From an uncultured Acidobacteriota bacterium (GTDB lineage: Bacteria; Acidobacteriota; Terriglobia; Terriglobales; Acidobacteriaceae), in NCBI GenBank assembly GCA_903832055.1, contig CAILAC010000008.1, forward strand, positions 140,387-204,386: a DNA stretch of 64,000 nt. The letters run 5' to 3'. A program made the position numbers and the translations under genes. The notes under the pieces are model-generated. The model did no database searches, was not told where the DNA came from, and saw nothing but the letters and a program-made list of their open reading frames with translations. Shown here one piece after another: positions 27,592 to 36,506 of the stretch (within the stretch, counting starts at the first letter, position 1; the number at the start of each line of letters is the position of its first letter).

Positions 27592-28166
27592 CGATAATTG
27601 AGCGGCTGCCAGGTGCCATCGCTGCTCTTGATAGCCAGTCCGATGGGCCGTGGAGGCCCGGCAGGCGGTACAGTCACCTCAACCCAGAGCTCTGTTCCCT
27701 TGGCGAGCGGGAAGGGCGACTTTGCGGTTTCTGAGAGGTAAAAGTCCACGGGTACCTGGAGAGCCGCTTCACTGCATGCAGCATTTTGGTTCAATATCAG
27801 GTCCTGGCTGCGATGCTCATGCGGAGAGGGCGCGATTCGCTCCGCCACCAGCTTGCCATTTTTCGCTGCGACAATAATGGGCAGTTGAGTCTCATAGGTT
27901 CCGCTGCCATCAAATTCAAATATGACTCGGTGCTCGAATGAGTCCTTCGACTGTTCTTTGGCAATCGGCAGCGTAATCCCGCAGGCATCAATTTTCAACT
28001 GCATACTCAGATACCGGCCACGCATCAGCATCTCCGGGTCATAGGCAACTGCCCGCGTCCAGACGCGGGGGCAGGTATTGCGCTGGTACAGATACTTCGC
28101 GGCAATTGAGGAGACCAAAGCCAGCTGAATCCCCAGGACCAGCAGCGACGTACGAGCGAGCTTCAT
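27588..28166 (-). CDS. GDYXXLXY domain-containing protein
   Basis: A 192-residue protein with one N-terminal hydrophobic segment (LLVLGIQLALVSSIAA), probably membrane-anchored outside the cytoplasm. The motif MRGRYLSMQL at about 48-57 corresponds to the family-naming RGDYxxLxY, with D replaced by R. The family is typically encoded with DUF2157 membrane proteins, and the upstream gene is exactly that, overlapping by ATGA. The function of the pair is not known. The two genes lie on the opposite strand within the rpsP-rplS cluster. Confidence 0.75.
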   Translation of the reverse strand: MKLARTSLLVLGIQLALVSSIAAKYLYQRNTCPRVWTRAVAYDPEMLMRGRYLSMQLKIDACGITLPIAKEQSKDSFEHRVIFEFDGSGTYETQLPIIVAAKNGKLVAERIAPSPHEHRSQDLILNQNAACSEAALQVPVDFYLSETAKSPFPLAKGTELWVEVTVPPAGPPRPIGLAIKSSDGTWQPLNYR

Positions 28167-29356
28167 AGCGCCTCCCCGGAAGCGGCAGCGGGTGCCGTTG
28201 TCGCGTTATGCATGCCGGCAATCAAGCGCCGCCGCGTCTTCTCAAGCAGCCAGCCTCCGGCCAGAAAGAGTACGCCAAGCCCCATCAGCCCAAGCGACCG
28301 GCCGACTTTATTGAAGATGTCGTTTGAATAGAAGAAGCCCACATCGATGGCAAACCCGAGAATGCCAAGGTTCACCAGCGCCCGAGAGGCATGGCCGACG
28401 CCCCACCAGATGATGAAGATGGTGAACGCCGCAACCAATATGTAGCCCAGTAGAGTTGGTTCATCCGAGTACGTTCGGAAGACCTGTACATTTCTGGGCA
28501 CCCACAAAGACCGGTTGCACCACGGCAGAGCCAACCCCAGACACAATGAGACGCACACCGGCACCAGGCTCGCGCGCATTTTAAAGAGCGCCGAGGCCAC
28601 CGGCACAACCGCGATGATCACCCAGCCCCAGACACGGATGTCGAGCGGCAGGAAGGTGGCCATCGTGAACCAGGAGCGCCAGCTCGACAACATCATTTCG
28701 GTGCCGACCAGCGCGGCGATAGCACCGACTGCCACCGAAATACCATGCACCGCGTTGCGCCGGGAGCCGAGGAAAAGCGTCAGGTACAGCGCACCCCAGG
28801 TGAAAAGAATCCGCCCGATATAGACGTTGTCGCCAATGTAGTTCTGCGCCTGATACCACCACTCGCAAATCATCCACGCGGGGAAAAGCAGCATGGCCAG
28901 CATCTGCTGCGCCTCATCGCGCAGCAACGCCCAGCCAACCGCTGCGGCAATGGCCCACATCAGGATCGCTGCCGGCCAGTGCTCCTGAATGTTGAAGATC
29001 TGGCCTACAAGGGCAATTGCAGCGCCCACGGCGACCGTGCCTACCGCATGCAGCGTGGTCGAGAGACCCTTGAAGCCACCGCGCGTGAGGGCGCCGCCCA
29101 CGTGAAAGACAGTGACCATCCCAAGTACCAGCAGGAAGCGCGGCAAAGGGCCCAGCTCATCCCAGTGTGCGGAGACAAAGAGGACCACTCCGCAGGCCAG
29201 CAAGATCGCGCCCAGAATCAGCGCCACCAGCCCCTGCCAGCGAAGACCGGTCGGCTTCCTCTGGTCATACTCAAAGGCGCGGATGCGAGCCGATACCGGC
29301 TCTTCGATGACTCCCGCCGCCAGCCAGCGATTTAGATATGCCTCAAGATCAGCCAT
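28163..29356 (-). CDS. DUF2157 integral membrane protein
   Basis: A protein of about 397 residues starting at ATG 29356 (MADLEAYLNRWLAAGVIEE), the usual DUF2157 N-terminal helix with a short cytoplasmic domain. About twelve hydrophobic spans follow, beginning LRWQGLVALILGAILLACGVVLF. Frames open further upstream to 29419, but those residues do not fit the family. No ribosome-binding site is obvious. It overlaps the GDYXXLXY gene by four bases (ATGA), so the two are translationally coupled. No transport motif is recognisable. Confidence 0.8.
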   Translation of the reverse strand: MADLEAYLNRWLAAGVIEEPVSARIRAFEYDQRKPTGLRWQGLVALILGAILLACGVVLFVSAHWDELGPLPRFLLVLGMVTVFHVGGALTRGGFKGLSTTLHAVGTVAVGAAIALVGQIFNIQEHWPAAILMWAIAAAVGWALLRDEAQQMLAMLLFPAWMICEWWYQAQNYIGDNVYIGRILFTWGALYLTLFLGSRRNAVHGISVAVGAIAALVGTEMMLSSWRSWFTMATFLPLDIRVWGWVIIAVVPVASALFKMRASLVPVCVSLCLGLALPWCNRSLWVPRNVQVFRTYSDEPTLLGYILVAAFTIFIIWWGVGHASRALVNLGILGFAIDVGFFYSNDIFNKVGRSLGLMGLGVLFLAGGWLLEKTRRRLIAGMHNATTAPAAASGEAL

Positions 29357-29463
29357 AACAGTTGGCCATAAGTAAATCATGCGAACATCAAGTAGCGGAA
29401 TAAAAATGCCAGTGAGCACAAGCGCGAATCGCGTTATTCGCTGAACCCCGGAAAAGTCTAACC

Positions 29464-30306
29464 ATGCGTTTTGAAATCCTCACCATCTTCCCGGAGATCT
29501 TCGCCAGCTTCTTTGAGCATGGTGTCGTCAGCCGCGCGCAAAAGAACGGCCTGATTGAGATCGCTGTCCACGACCTGCGCGCCTTTACCCATGATCGCCA
29601 CCGCACCGTCGATGACCGGCCCTTTGGCGGCGGCGAAGGCATGGTGCTCAAAGCCGAGCCTTTGGCTGAAGCCCTTGAATCTCTAAGCATTGCCCCAATC
29701 ACCGAACGCAGCCCCGAAACCACCGCCAGGGAATCCGTCGTTCTGCTCTCGGCGCAGGGCCAGCCCTTTACCCAGGCCATCGCCCGCGAACTTGCCCAGC
29801 TTGACCGCGTCACCTTTGTCTGTGGCCGCTACGAGGGCGTGGACGAGCGCATCAATGAGCTCTACTGTGACCGCGAAATCTCGATTGGCGACTACATTCT
29901 CTCGGGGGGCGAACTGGCGGCGGCAGTACTGCTGGACGCGACGATGCGGCTGATTCCAGGCGTGCTGGGCAACCAGGCCTCCAGCGAATTTGAAAGCTTT
30001 GGCGTGATGGATGCGGCGATTTCGACGGACGTTGACGGCGTACCTCGTTCGCAGCACGGCTCGGGCGGTTTGCTCGACTACCCGCACTACACGCGGCCAG
30101 CGGATTTTCGCGGGCATCCGGTGCCCGAGATTCTGATGGGCGGCGATCATCATGCCGTGCGCCTCTGGCGGCGCGAGCAGCAGTTGCGCAAGACGCTCAG
30201 GAATCGCCCGGACCTGCTGGAACGTGCGACCCTCAGCCCTGAAGACCAGAAGATCCTGCACCGGCTGCGCAATGAAGCAATCTCCGGAAACGACGCCCTG
30301 GGCTAA
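29464..30306 (+). CDS. trmD: tRNA (guanine37-N1)-methyltransferase
   Basis: A 280-residue SPOUT-class enzyme that methylates G37 of tRNAs next to the anticodon and prevents +1 frameshifting. Signatures seen are MRFEILTIFPEIF, RTVDDRPFGGGEGMVLKAEPL, VCGRYEGVDERI and SIGDYILSGGELAA, which form the knot that binds S-adenosylmethionine. The C-terminal domain has PHYTRPADFRGHPVPEIL and the helical end. Length is slightly above the usual 230-250. It is normally next to rimM and rplS; here the DUF2157 pair separates it from rimM by about 1.9 kb, so it needs its own promoter. Confidence 0.97.
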   Translation: MRFEILTIFPEIFASFFEHGVVSRAQKNGLIEIAVHDLRAFTHDRHRTVDDRPFGGGEGMVLKAEPLAEALESLSIAPITERSPETTARESVVLLSAQGQPFTQAIARELAQLDRVTFVCGRYEGVDERINELYCDREISIGDYILSGGELAAAVLLDATMRLIPGVLGNQASSEFESFGVMDAAISTDVDGVPRSQHGSGGLLDYPHYTRPADFRGHPVPEILMGGDHHAVRLWRREQQLRKTLRNRPDLLERATLSPEDQKILHRLRNEAISGNDALG

Positions 30307-30367
30307 CACTGAAAGCTGATTTTCTGTTAAACTAAGAATTCTGAATTCAAGAGCAGGAAAGCAGCTT

Positions 30368-30727
30368 ATGTCCATCCATCCAGTCATGCAGCGCTTGGCC
30401 GATAAACTCAAGCGCACCGATTTGCCCGCATTCAAAGCAGGCGACCAGATTCGTGTCCAGGTCAAGATCAAGGAAGGCGATAAAGAACGCCTCCAGGCAT
30501 TCGAAGGCCTCGTCATCGCCATCAAGAACGGCCCCGAAGGCAGCTTCACCGTGCGCAAGATGAGCTTTGGACAGGGCGTTGAGCGTATCTTCCCCTTCAA
30601 CTCCAAGGTTGTGGATAAGGTTGAGAAGGTTCGCAGCTACCGCGTACGCCGTGCCAAGCTCTTCTACATCCGCGCCCTCCGTGGCAAGGCTGCCCGCATG
30701 AAGGAAGTCGCTCGCGACAAGGCCTAA
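30368..30727 (+). CDS. rplS: 50S ribosomal protein L19
   Basis: A 119-residue large-subunit protein at the subunit interface. The family pattern is clear: [65 protein letters not shown] and [29 protein letters not shown] precedes the ATG by 9 bases. A strong terminator follows 21 bases after the stop, which ends the trmD-rplS unit. Confidence 0.97.
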   Translation: MSIHPVMQRLADKLKRTDLPAFKAGDQIRVQVKIKEGDKERLQAFEGLVIAIKNGPEGSFTVRKMSFGQGVERIFPFNSKVVDKVEKVRSYRVRRAKLFYIRALRGKAARMKEVARDKA

Positions 30728-30748
30728 ACCTTACGTACCCCGCATCTA

Positions 30749-30780
30749 GAAAAAGCCCCGACTAAGATCGGGGCTTTTTC
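30749..30780 (+). terminator. Rho-independent terminator after rplS
   Basis: GAAAAAGCCCCGA pairs perfectly with TCGGGGCTTTTTC around the loop CTAAGA and ends in a T-run. It is symmetrical, so it could work in both directions. Confidence 0.9.
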
Positions 30781-30848
30781 GCGTCTGCTTCCGCTTGCCA
30801 TTGCACTTCACACTCACACTTCACACTCGGCTCTCTATACTGAACTGG

Positions 30849-31514
30849 ATGCCGCCACGCCCGAACCCGAAGGCGAGTTCAAAGCCCAGGCCAAAGCCCA
30901 AGTGGACCTGTGACTGGCACTTCGAGTCGCTTGCCCGCTCAACCGGCGCACAGCACATCGCCGGAGTGGATGAAGTTGGACGCGGCCCGCTCTTTGGCCC
31001 TGTTGTTGCGGCTGCGGTCATTTTGCCCGCGCATGCAGAGCTGCCGGGACTGACGGACTCAAAGAAACTGACAGAGGCCCAGCGCGAGGCTTTCAATGTG
31101 CAGGTGCGTGCCGTGGCGATTGCTTGGGCGATTGCCGAGGTTGACTCTGAAACCATCGACCGCATCAACATCCTGCAGGCTTCGCGGCTGGCCATGCGGC
31201 TGGCCGTTGAGCGCCTCAGCCAGTCGCCTTGCCATCTGCTGATTGACGGCAATCAGCGCATCGATTCAACGTGCCCGCAGACGACCATCGTTCAGGGCGA
31301 CGCACGCAGCCTGTCGATTGCTGCTGCCAGCGTGGTGGCAAAGGTGCATCGCGACCGATTGCTGGTTGAGCTTGATCGCGAATTCCCCGGCTATGGGCTG
31401 GCGCAGAACAAGGGCTATGGTTCGGCGAAACACCGCGAGGCGCTGGTTCGGCTGGGGGCAACAGCTTTGCACCGCCGCAGCTTTCGCGGGGTGGTGCAAT
31501 TTGCTACGCCTTAG
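30849..31514 (+). CDS. rnhB: Ribonuclease HII
   Basis: A 221-residue enzyme that nicks RNA in RNA-DNA hybrids and removes misincorporated ribonucleotides. The catalytic region IAGVDEVGRGPLFGPVVAAAVILP supplies the DE pair, and LIDGNQRID and AAASVVAKVHRDRLLVELDREFPGYGLAQNKGYGSAKH follow as expected. ATG 30849 is chosen over a longer frame because the family starts near here. TATACT at 30836-30841 just before it suggests a nearly leaderless message. The N-terminus is Pro/Lys-rich (PPRPNPKASSKPRPKPK). The 3' end overlaps the convergent msrQ gene by 11 bases. Confidence 0.94.
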   Translation: MPPRPNPKASSKPRPKPKWTCDWHFESLARSTGAQHIAGVDEVGRGPLFGPVVAAAVILPAHAELPGLTDSKKLTEAQREAFNVQVRAVAIAWAIAEVDSETIDRINILQASRLAMRLAVERLSQSPCHLLIDGNQRIDSTCPQTTIVQGDARSLSIAAASVVAKVHRDRLLVELDREFPGYGLAQNKGYGSAKHREALVRLGATALHRRSFRGVVQFATP

Positions 31515-32130
31515 CCGCCTGCAGCCGCGCAGTCTTTCGCGCCTTCCACCAATCGAGCAGCGGCCGGGCGACAAATAGCGCGGTCAGGATAAGAGTCATG
31601 GGCAGGGGCGCGAGCACACCCTGCTTCACCTGCCACCAGTAGTGCACGATGCCCAGGCTCACCGAGAGATAGACGAGCTTGTGCAGCCGGTTCCAGTTTT
31701 TGCCGCCGAGCCGCTTGATCATGCCGGTGGTCGAGGTCACTGCCAGGGGAACCAGCAGCAACCAGGCCAGCACGCCGACGGTGATGAACTTTCGCTTCAA
31801 GATGTCCTGCACCATCGTGTTGGGGTCAAAGCTTGAGTAGAGACCGACATAGGCCATCAGATGTACCGAGGCATAGAAGAAGGCAAACAGGCCCAGCAGG
31901 CGGCGGAACTTGATGAGCCAGCTCAGTTTGGACCACAGCTTGCGCAGCGGCGTGATGCCCAGCGAAATCACCAGCAGGTTGAGCGCCGTTGACCCGGTAG
32001 TAAACGTAATGGTCTTGGTTGGGTCAGGCCCGAGGTTGTTGGTGAGCGCGCCATACATGAGCGTTGCCTGCGGATAGAGGCAGGCAATCCACACGAGTAC
32101 CTTGATGAGGATGAGCGTCGATTTCTTCAT
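31504..32130 (-). CDS. msrQ: Protein-methionine-sulfoxide reductase heme-binding subunit MsrQ
   Basis: A 208-residue membrane cytochrome b of the ferric-reductase-like group (YedZ). It has about six spans and the haem-ligand histidines in VHLMAYVGLYSS and in HKLVYLSVSLGIVHYWWQVK. MsrQ passes quinone electrons across the inner membrane to MsrP. It lies 2 bases after msrP on the same strand, so the two are one operon. Confidence 0.93.
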   Translation of the reverse strand: MKKSTLILIKVLVWIACLYPQATLMYGALTNNLGPDPTKTITFTTGSTALNLLVISLGITPLRKLWSKLSWLIKFRRLLGLFAFFYASVHLMAYVGLYSSFDPNTMVQDILKRKFITVGVLAWLLLVPLAVTSTTGMIKRLGGKNWNRLHKLVYLSVSLGIVHYWWQVKQGVLAPLPMTLILTALFVARPLLDWWKARKTARLQAAKA

Positions 32131-32132
32131 GG

Positions 32133-33119
32133 TTAGTAGAACTTCTTCAGGTCCATGCCGTTGTAGAGCGAAGCGACCTGGTCGCCGTAGCCGTTGAACA
32201 TGAGCGTGGGATGGCGCTGCGCGTAAAAGGGCTGGCCAATGCGCCGCTCTGACTTCTGGCTCCAGCGGGGATGGTCCACGTTGGGGTTCACGTTGGAATA
32301 GAAGCCGTACTCGTTGGCCGCGAGGTCGTTCCAGGTGGTCGCAGGCATCTTGTCAACGAACTTGATGCCGACAATCGACTTGGCCGACTTGAAGCCGTAC
32401 TTCCACGGTACGATGACGCGGACGGGGGCGCCATTCTGCCCCGGCAGCACGTCGCCGTAGAGGCCGAGCGTCAGCAGGGTGAGGGGATTCATGGCCTCGT
32501 CCATGCGCAGGCCTTCGGAGTAGGGCCAGGCGATGTTGCTCTCCGAGGTCCACTTCTCGACCTTGCGGTCAAAGTAGCTGGTGAATTGGACAAATTTGGC
32601 AGAGGGCAGAGGGTCGCAGACTTTGATCAGCTCAGAGAGCGAGTAGCCGACCCAGGGAATGACCATGCTCCAGCCCTCGACGCAGCGGAAGCGGTAGACG
32701 CGCTCTTCGAGCGGCTTGAGCTTGAGCAGGCTGTCAATATCCAGCACTTTAGGTGCCTTGACGAGGCCGGAAATCTTCACACTCCAGGGGCGTGTGGGCA
32801 GGATTCCAGCATTGTGGCCGGGATCGGCCTTGTCGGTGCCAAATTCGTAGAAATTGTTGTAGCTGGTGACGTCTTGGAGCTGGGTGAGTTCTTCGCCGGT
32901 GGTGGAAAGCTGGCTCTTGACGGTGGTGAGTTTCCCGGCTGCGAGGGCGGTACGCGTCGGCGAAAGCACATCTGCCAGGCGGTCCGCTCCGAGCGCAAGA
33001 GCTCCCGCAGCAGCGGCACCGGTGAGCAGGCTGCGCCGATTGAGCCACTTGTCTTTGGGTGTGATCTCAGAGGAGGGGATATTTGTACCGTACAAAGCGT
33101 CTGGTTTGCGAATCAGCAT
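32133..33119 (-). CDS. msrP: Periplasmic molybdoenzyme MsrP (protein-methionine-sulfoxide reductase catalytic subunit)
   Basis: A 328-residue molybdopterin enzyme that repairs oxidised methionines in periplasmic proteins. ATG 33119 has GAGG 9 bases upstream. The N-terminus carries a twin-arginine signal ([18 protein letters not shown], about 27-44), consistent with export after cofactor insertion. The Mo-ligand cysteine is in [11 protein letters not shown] at about 146. The sulfite-oxidase-fold motifs [10 protein letters not shown] and [19 protein letters not shown] are present. The operon with msrQ matches the known two-component system. An HTH-TOBE regulator that could sense molybdate lies 5 kb away. 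Confidence 0.95.
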   Translation of the reverse strand: MLIRKPDALYGTNIPSSEITPKDKWLNRRSLLTGAAAAGALALGADRLADVLSPTRTALAAGKLTTVKSQLSTTGEELTQLQDVTSYNNFYEFGTDKADPGHNAGILPTRPWSVKISGLVKAPKVLDIDSLLKLKPLEERVYRFRCVEGWSMVIPWVGYSLSELIKVCDPLPSAKFVQFTSYFDRKVEKWTSESNIAWPYSEGLRMDEAMNPLTLLTLGLYGDVLPGQNGAPVRVIVPWKYGFKSAKSIVGIKFVDKMPATTWNDLAANEYGFYSNVNPNVDHPRWSQKSERRIGQPFYAQRHPTLMFNGYGDQVASLYNGMDLKKFY

Positions 33120-33293
33120 GGGAAGTGACCTCGGCAAATTGAAATTCAACGAAACGGGAAAGGACCAGCAACGACCATTAGACTACGCCGCGCGCTCTCA
33201 CGTTACAGAGAACGCAACAATTCCCAAATCGGATTGATCCCATTGAATGTCCAGTGCTTTTTGTCGAGCGAAATGTGGCTGGCTTTTTTGAGT

Positions 33294-34262
33294 TCAGGGG
33301 GCGATTTCCGCATCCTCGACCGAACCAACGCTCACCATCGTTTCTCCAGCGATGATTCTGTACAGTGTGGACCGGCTGATGCCCAACTGTTTCGCAGCCC
33401 GCAGCTTGTTTCCGCGATTCAGCTCCAGCACGAGCTGAATATGGCGACGGATGACACCATCCAACGTTAGATCGCCCGGAACTGCAACGCCACCGACTTG
33501 CCGTTCACCTGGGGCAGGCAGAGTTTCGCGGACTGGGAGCAGCACCAGATCAGCCGGGCGAATCACGCCGGTTGTCGAATCCAGGATGGCCGACTCCAGC
33601 ACAGAAGCCAGCTCTCGTACATTTCCCGGCCAGGAATGTTGAAGCAGCCGCTGCAGCGTGCCATTTGCCAGCGCGGCTGTCGGCTGCTGGTAACGGCGAC
33701 AGATCTGGTCAACAAGTACCTGGGTGATAGGCGCAATGTCTTCACGATGCTCACGCAGGGGCGGCAGGGGAAAACGCACCGCTGAGAGCCGGAAGGCCAG
33801 ATCCGGTAAGAAATGGCCTTGACTGGCCAGGTGCCGCAGCGAAACGTGCGCAGATACCAGGAGGAGAAACTTTGACGGCGGCGCATCCTGAAGGATTTTG
33901 ACGATATTGAGCAGCAGCCCCTGGCCTGCAGGCGCGAGCAAATCCACCCGGTCAAGATAGAGCGTACCGGAGAGCACGGCTGTATCCGCCTCAGTTGCAA
34001 GCCACTCCCGGGCGTCGCGACGCTTGAATGGCAGGTTGGCCAGCGACCCGCGGCTGTGCAGAGTCTGCGCGAAAAGGTGCTTCCCTGCCCCGGCCTCGCC
34101 CTCGAGCGTGGCAAACTGGAGTCGCGAAGCGGTAATTTCGGCCTGGAGCAGCAACCGCCGCAGAGGTGCGCTCACGCAAACAAACGGCGGACAAGCCAGC
34201 AACCCTGCCTCTGCTGCAGCCGATACCGCACCTGATGAAGTCTCCGGAATGTGTGAATTCAT
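33294..34262 (-). CDS. Degenerate sigma-54-activator-like AAA+ protein with Fis-type HTH
   Basis: A 322-residue protein from ATG 34262, with GGCGGA just upstream. It has the layout of the NtrC-type core plus DNA-binding domain. The Walker A is GEAGAGKH (54-61) with histidine for Ser/Thr, and the Walker B is LYLDR (101-105) with arginine for glutamate. There is no GAFTGA loop, and the first arginine finger (F-R-x-D-L) reads FLPDL. The lid (LPPLREHREDI, WPGNVRELASVLE) and the Fis helix-turn-helix (KLRAAKQLGISRSTLYRII) are intact. It therefore probably binds DNA but neither hydrolyses ATP nor opens sigma-54 promoters. It is divergent from the NMT1-type lipoprotein gene, its likely neighbour target. 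Confidence 0.85.
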   Translation of the reverse strand: MNSHIPETSSGAVSAAAEAGLLACPPFVCVSAPLRRLLLQAEITASRLQFATLEGEAGAGKHLFAQTLHSRGSLANLPFKRRDAREWLATEADTAVLSGTLYLDRVDLLAPAGQGLLLNIVKILQDAPPSKFLLLVSAHVSLRHLASQGHFLPDLAFRLSAVRFPLPPLREHREDIAPITQVLVDQICRRYQQPTAALANGTLQRLLQHSWPGNVRELASVLESAILDSTTGVIRPADLVLLPVRETLPAPGERQVGGVAVPGDLTLDGVIRRHIQLVLELNRGNKLRAAKQLGISRSTLYRIIAGETMVSVGSVEDAEIAP

Positions 34263-34444
34263 CTGCGATCCGCCTGCCAAGAGAGTCCGCCCGGCTCGCT
34301 GAAGTGAATTGCAAGCAATTCAGACAGGCTGAGCCTCACTCTCTCATCGACCAGGGAGCAACAAACTTGAATTCCCAGCACGCGCCAAGCCCTTTATCCT
34401 GAAACTACTTCATCCCTGAACCCGGAAAAGGAATACCGAAAGCC

Positions 34445-35464
34445 ATGATGCGCAAGCCATTTCTCACCGCCCTCGTATTCGCCGCCGCAAGTCTGTTGGC
34501 TACCACAAGTTGCTCAAGCGAAGCGGCCCAGAGTGCGCCAGAAGTTCACCCGACCGCGGCAATCACTCTCTATCTCGATTGGCACCCCTGCGCGCAGTTT
34601 GCCGGATTCCTCACCGCTTTTCAGAATGGCTATTATCGGGCTGAAGGCCTCGACATCACCATTACCCCCGCTGACGAGGCGATGGACCCATTTGCCTTGA
34701 TTGCGCACACCACCAACACGATTGGGATCTCGGAGGCGGACTCTCTGCTCTCGGAACGCGCCAAAGGCGTCGATATCCGCGCCTTTGCCACCATGATGCA
34801 GACCACGCCCTTCTCCCTCTTCACCTTGAAGGAGAGCGGGCTGACGACTTTCAAGAGCCTCAAGGGCAAGCGCATCGGACTCTACGGCGACGGCCGACGC
34901 GCGATCGACGAGTTGATCAACTTCAACCACATGGCCAATAACGACGTGACTCTCGCCGACATACCGTTTTCGCTCGACCCGCTCATCACGGGGCAGGTAG
35001 ACGCGATGCAGGGATACACCATCGACGAAGGGGTGCGCTTGAAGATGCAGCATCATCCGGTGAACACAATTTCCATGGCAGATAACGGCTATGTGTCCTA
35101 TGCCGAGGTTCTTTTCGCCTCCTCCGCGCTTGTTCATCAGCATCCTGAAACGCTGGTACGGTTTTTGCGCGCAACCCGCAAAGGCTGGGAATATGCAGCC
35201 GCTCATCAGGCTGAAACCGCCACCATGATTGTGGCGAAGTATCTGCCCACCAGTTCTTTCGAAGAGCAATCCCAGTCGCTGGCCCTGACAATTCCCCTGC
35301 TCAACGCAGAGACCCACGACCACCGCTTTGGACAGATGCAGCCGGCTACCTGGCAGAAGTCTTTCGCGATGTTCCAGAAGTACCAGGCCAAAGACGCAAA
35401 GATCGCGCCGGCAGACCTGGTTGACTACTCCATTTTGGAAAAAATTGACGGCAAGAAACCGTAG
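34445..35464 (+). CDS. NMT1/ThiY-type ABC transporter substrate-binding lipoprotein
   Basis: A 339-residue periplasmic binding protein. The signal ends LLATTSC at about 17-23, which may be a lipoprotein cleavage site although the -3 residue is atypical. The family opening is ITLYLDWHPCAQFAGFLTAFQNGYYRAEGLDITI, followed by TIGISEADSLLSERAKG and LKGKRIGLYGDGRRAIDELI. Relatives bind pyrimidine thiamine precursors, sulfonates or nitrate. No ATPase or permease gene is adjacent, so it is an orphan in this window. It is divergent from the degenerate AAA+ regulator gene with a 182-base shared promoter region. Confidence 0.85.
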   Translation: MMRKPFLTALVFAAASLLATTSCSSEAAQSAPEVHPTAAITLYLDWHPCAQFAGFLTAFQNGYYRAEGLDITITPADEAMDPFALIAHTTNTIGISEADSLLSERAKGVDIRAFATMMQTTPFSLFTLKESGLTTFKSLKGKRIGLYGDGRRAIDELINFNHMANNDVTLADIPFSLDPLITGQVDAMQGYTIDEGVRLKMQHHPVNTISMADNGYVSYAEVLFASSALVHQHPETLVRFLRATRKGWEYAAAHQAETATMIVAKYLPTSSFEEQSQSLALTIPLLNAETHDHRFGQMQPATWQKSFAMFQKYQAKDAKIAPADLVDYSILEKIDGKKP

Positions 35465-35495
35465 ACCGGTAGAACTCAGGAGGCCGTCGCTTCCC

Positions 35496-36392
35496 TTACT
35501 TCCCTGGAAAGAGGAATTCCAGCATTGGACCGACGCGCCCTGCCCAGCTTCCTTCGTCGTGTGTGCCGCCTACGACGCGTTCGAAGTGAACCTGATCCTG
35601 GTCCCAGCCATTGGCAGTGAGTTGCTTGTCGAGATGCACGGTGTCGGCCAGGGTCATCCGTCCCTCGTGGTCGCCGACGTCGAGCCAGATGCGTGGCCTG
35701 GCTTTGATTTGCGGCGCAAGCTCGTCTAATACGCCGAGAATGCTTTTGTGATTCCACCAGACGCTGGGCGACATGACTGCCAACCTGCCAAAAACATCGG
35801 CATGGCGCAGGCCGAGGTAGAGCGAAACGAGCCCGCCGAGCGAAGAGCCACCTAGCCCCGTGTGTTCCCGGCCCGGCTTGACCCGGTAGTGCCGGGCAAT
35901 CCACGGCAGCAGCTCGCGCGTCAGCAGGCTGCCGTAGCTGTCTGCTTCGCCGCCGCCCATCTGCCAGTCGCGCTCGTGGGTGTACTCGGCGAGACGGCGT
36001 TCGCCGGTGTTGTAGATGCCAACGATGATCAGTGGCTCAACCGTGCCTGCAGCAATTGCCGCATCGGCAGTCTCCTGCACCCGCCAGGTGCGGCCCTTGA
36101 TGTAGGAGGTTTCAGGATCGAAGAGGTTTTGTCCATCTTGCAGATACAAAACCGGATAGCTGCGCTCGGGTGAATCGTCATAGCCGGGTGGAACATAGAC
36201 GATCAGGTCGCGGCGGTCGGGCAATATGCGGCTGCGAAAACCGTGATGTACCCGCAGCCGCTCATGCGGAGTCCTGGCGGCCAACGCTTCAGATGCAGCG
36301 TGGAATGCCAGCCAATCATGACCTGCCTTTGCTTCACCGCGAGCTTCCGGATCCAACCGCGTCGTCCTCCGCCTCTTTTTGGTCATCGGCAC
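35496..36392 (-). CDS. Alpha/beta-hydrolase of the esterase D/Fes type
   Basis: A 298-residue hydrolase. The N-terminal 60 residues (basic KKRRRT and helices) precede the esterase core: DLIVYVPPGYDDSPERSYPVLYLQDGQNLFD, the nucleophile elbow GLGGSSLGGL, and GGTHDEGSWAGR carrying the catalytic histidine. The fold is that of the putative-esterase family, which includes enterochelin and acetylxylan esterases and S-formylglutathione hydrolase. No signal peptide is seen, so it is probably cytoplasmic. Either GTG 36392 or ATG 36386 may be the start; a GGGGGC site lies just upstream. A second esterase is divergent from it. Confidence 0.85.
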   Translation of the reverse strand: MPMTKKRRRTTRLDPEARGEAKAGHDWLAFHAASEALAARTPHERLRVHHGFRSRILPDRRDLIVYVPPGYDDSPERSYPVLYLQDGQNLFDPETSYIKGRTWRVQETADAAIAAGTVEPLIIVGIYNTGERRLAEYTHERDWQMGGGEADSYGSLLTRELLPWIARHYRVKPGREHTGLGGSSLGGLVSLYLGLRHADVFGRLAVMSPSVWWNHKSILGVLDELAPQIKARPRIWLDVGDHEGRMTLADTVHLDKQLTANGWDQDQVHFERVVGGTHDEGSWAGRVGPMLEFLFPGK

Positions 36393-36506
36393 TGAGCCCC
36401 CGACGCCGTCGCCCTGTTCACAAGTTTTCGCCCTGAGACTGTTACAGTATCAAAAATGGCGCGCAGCCCGATATGGCCCAAACGTATCCCCTGAGGTGAA
36501 AGCCCT

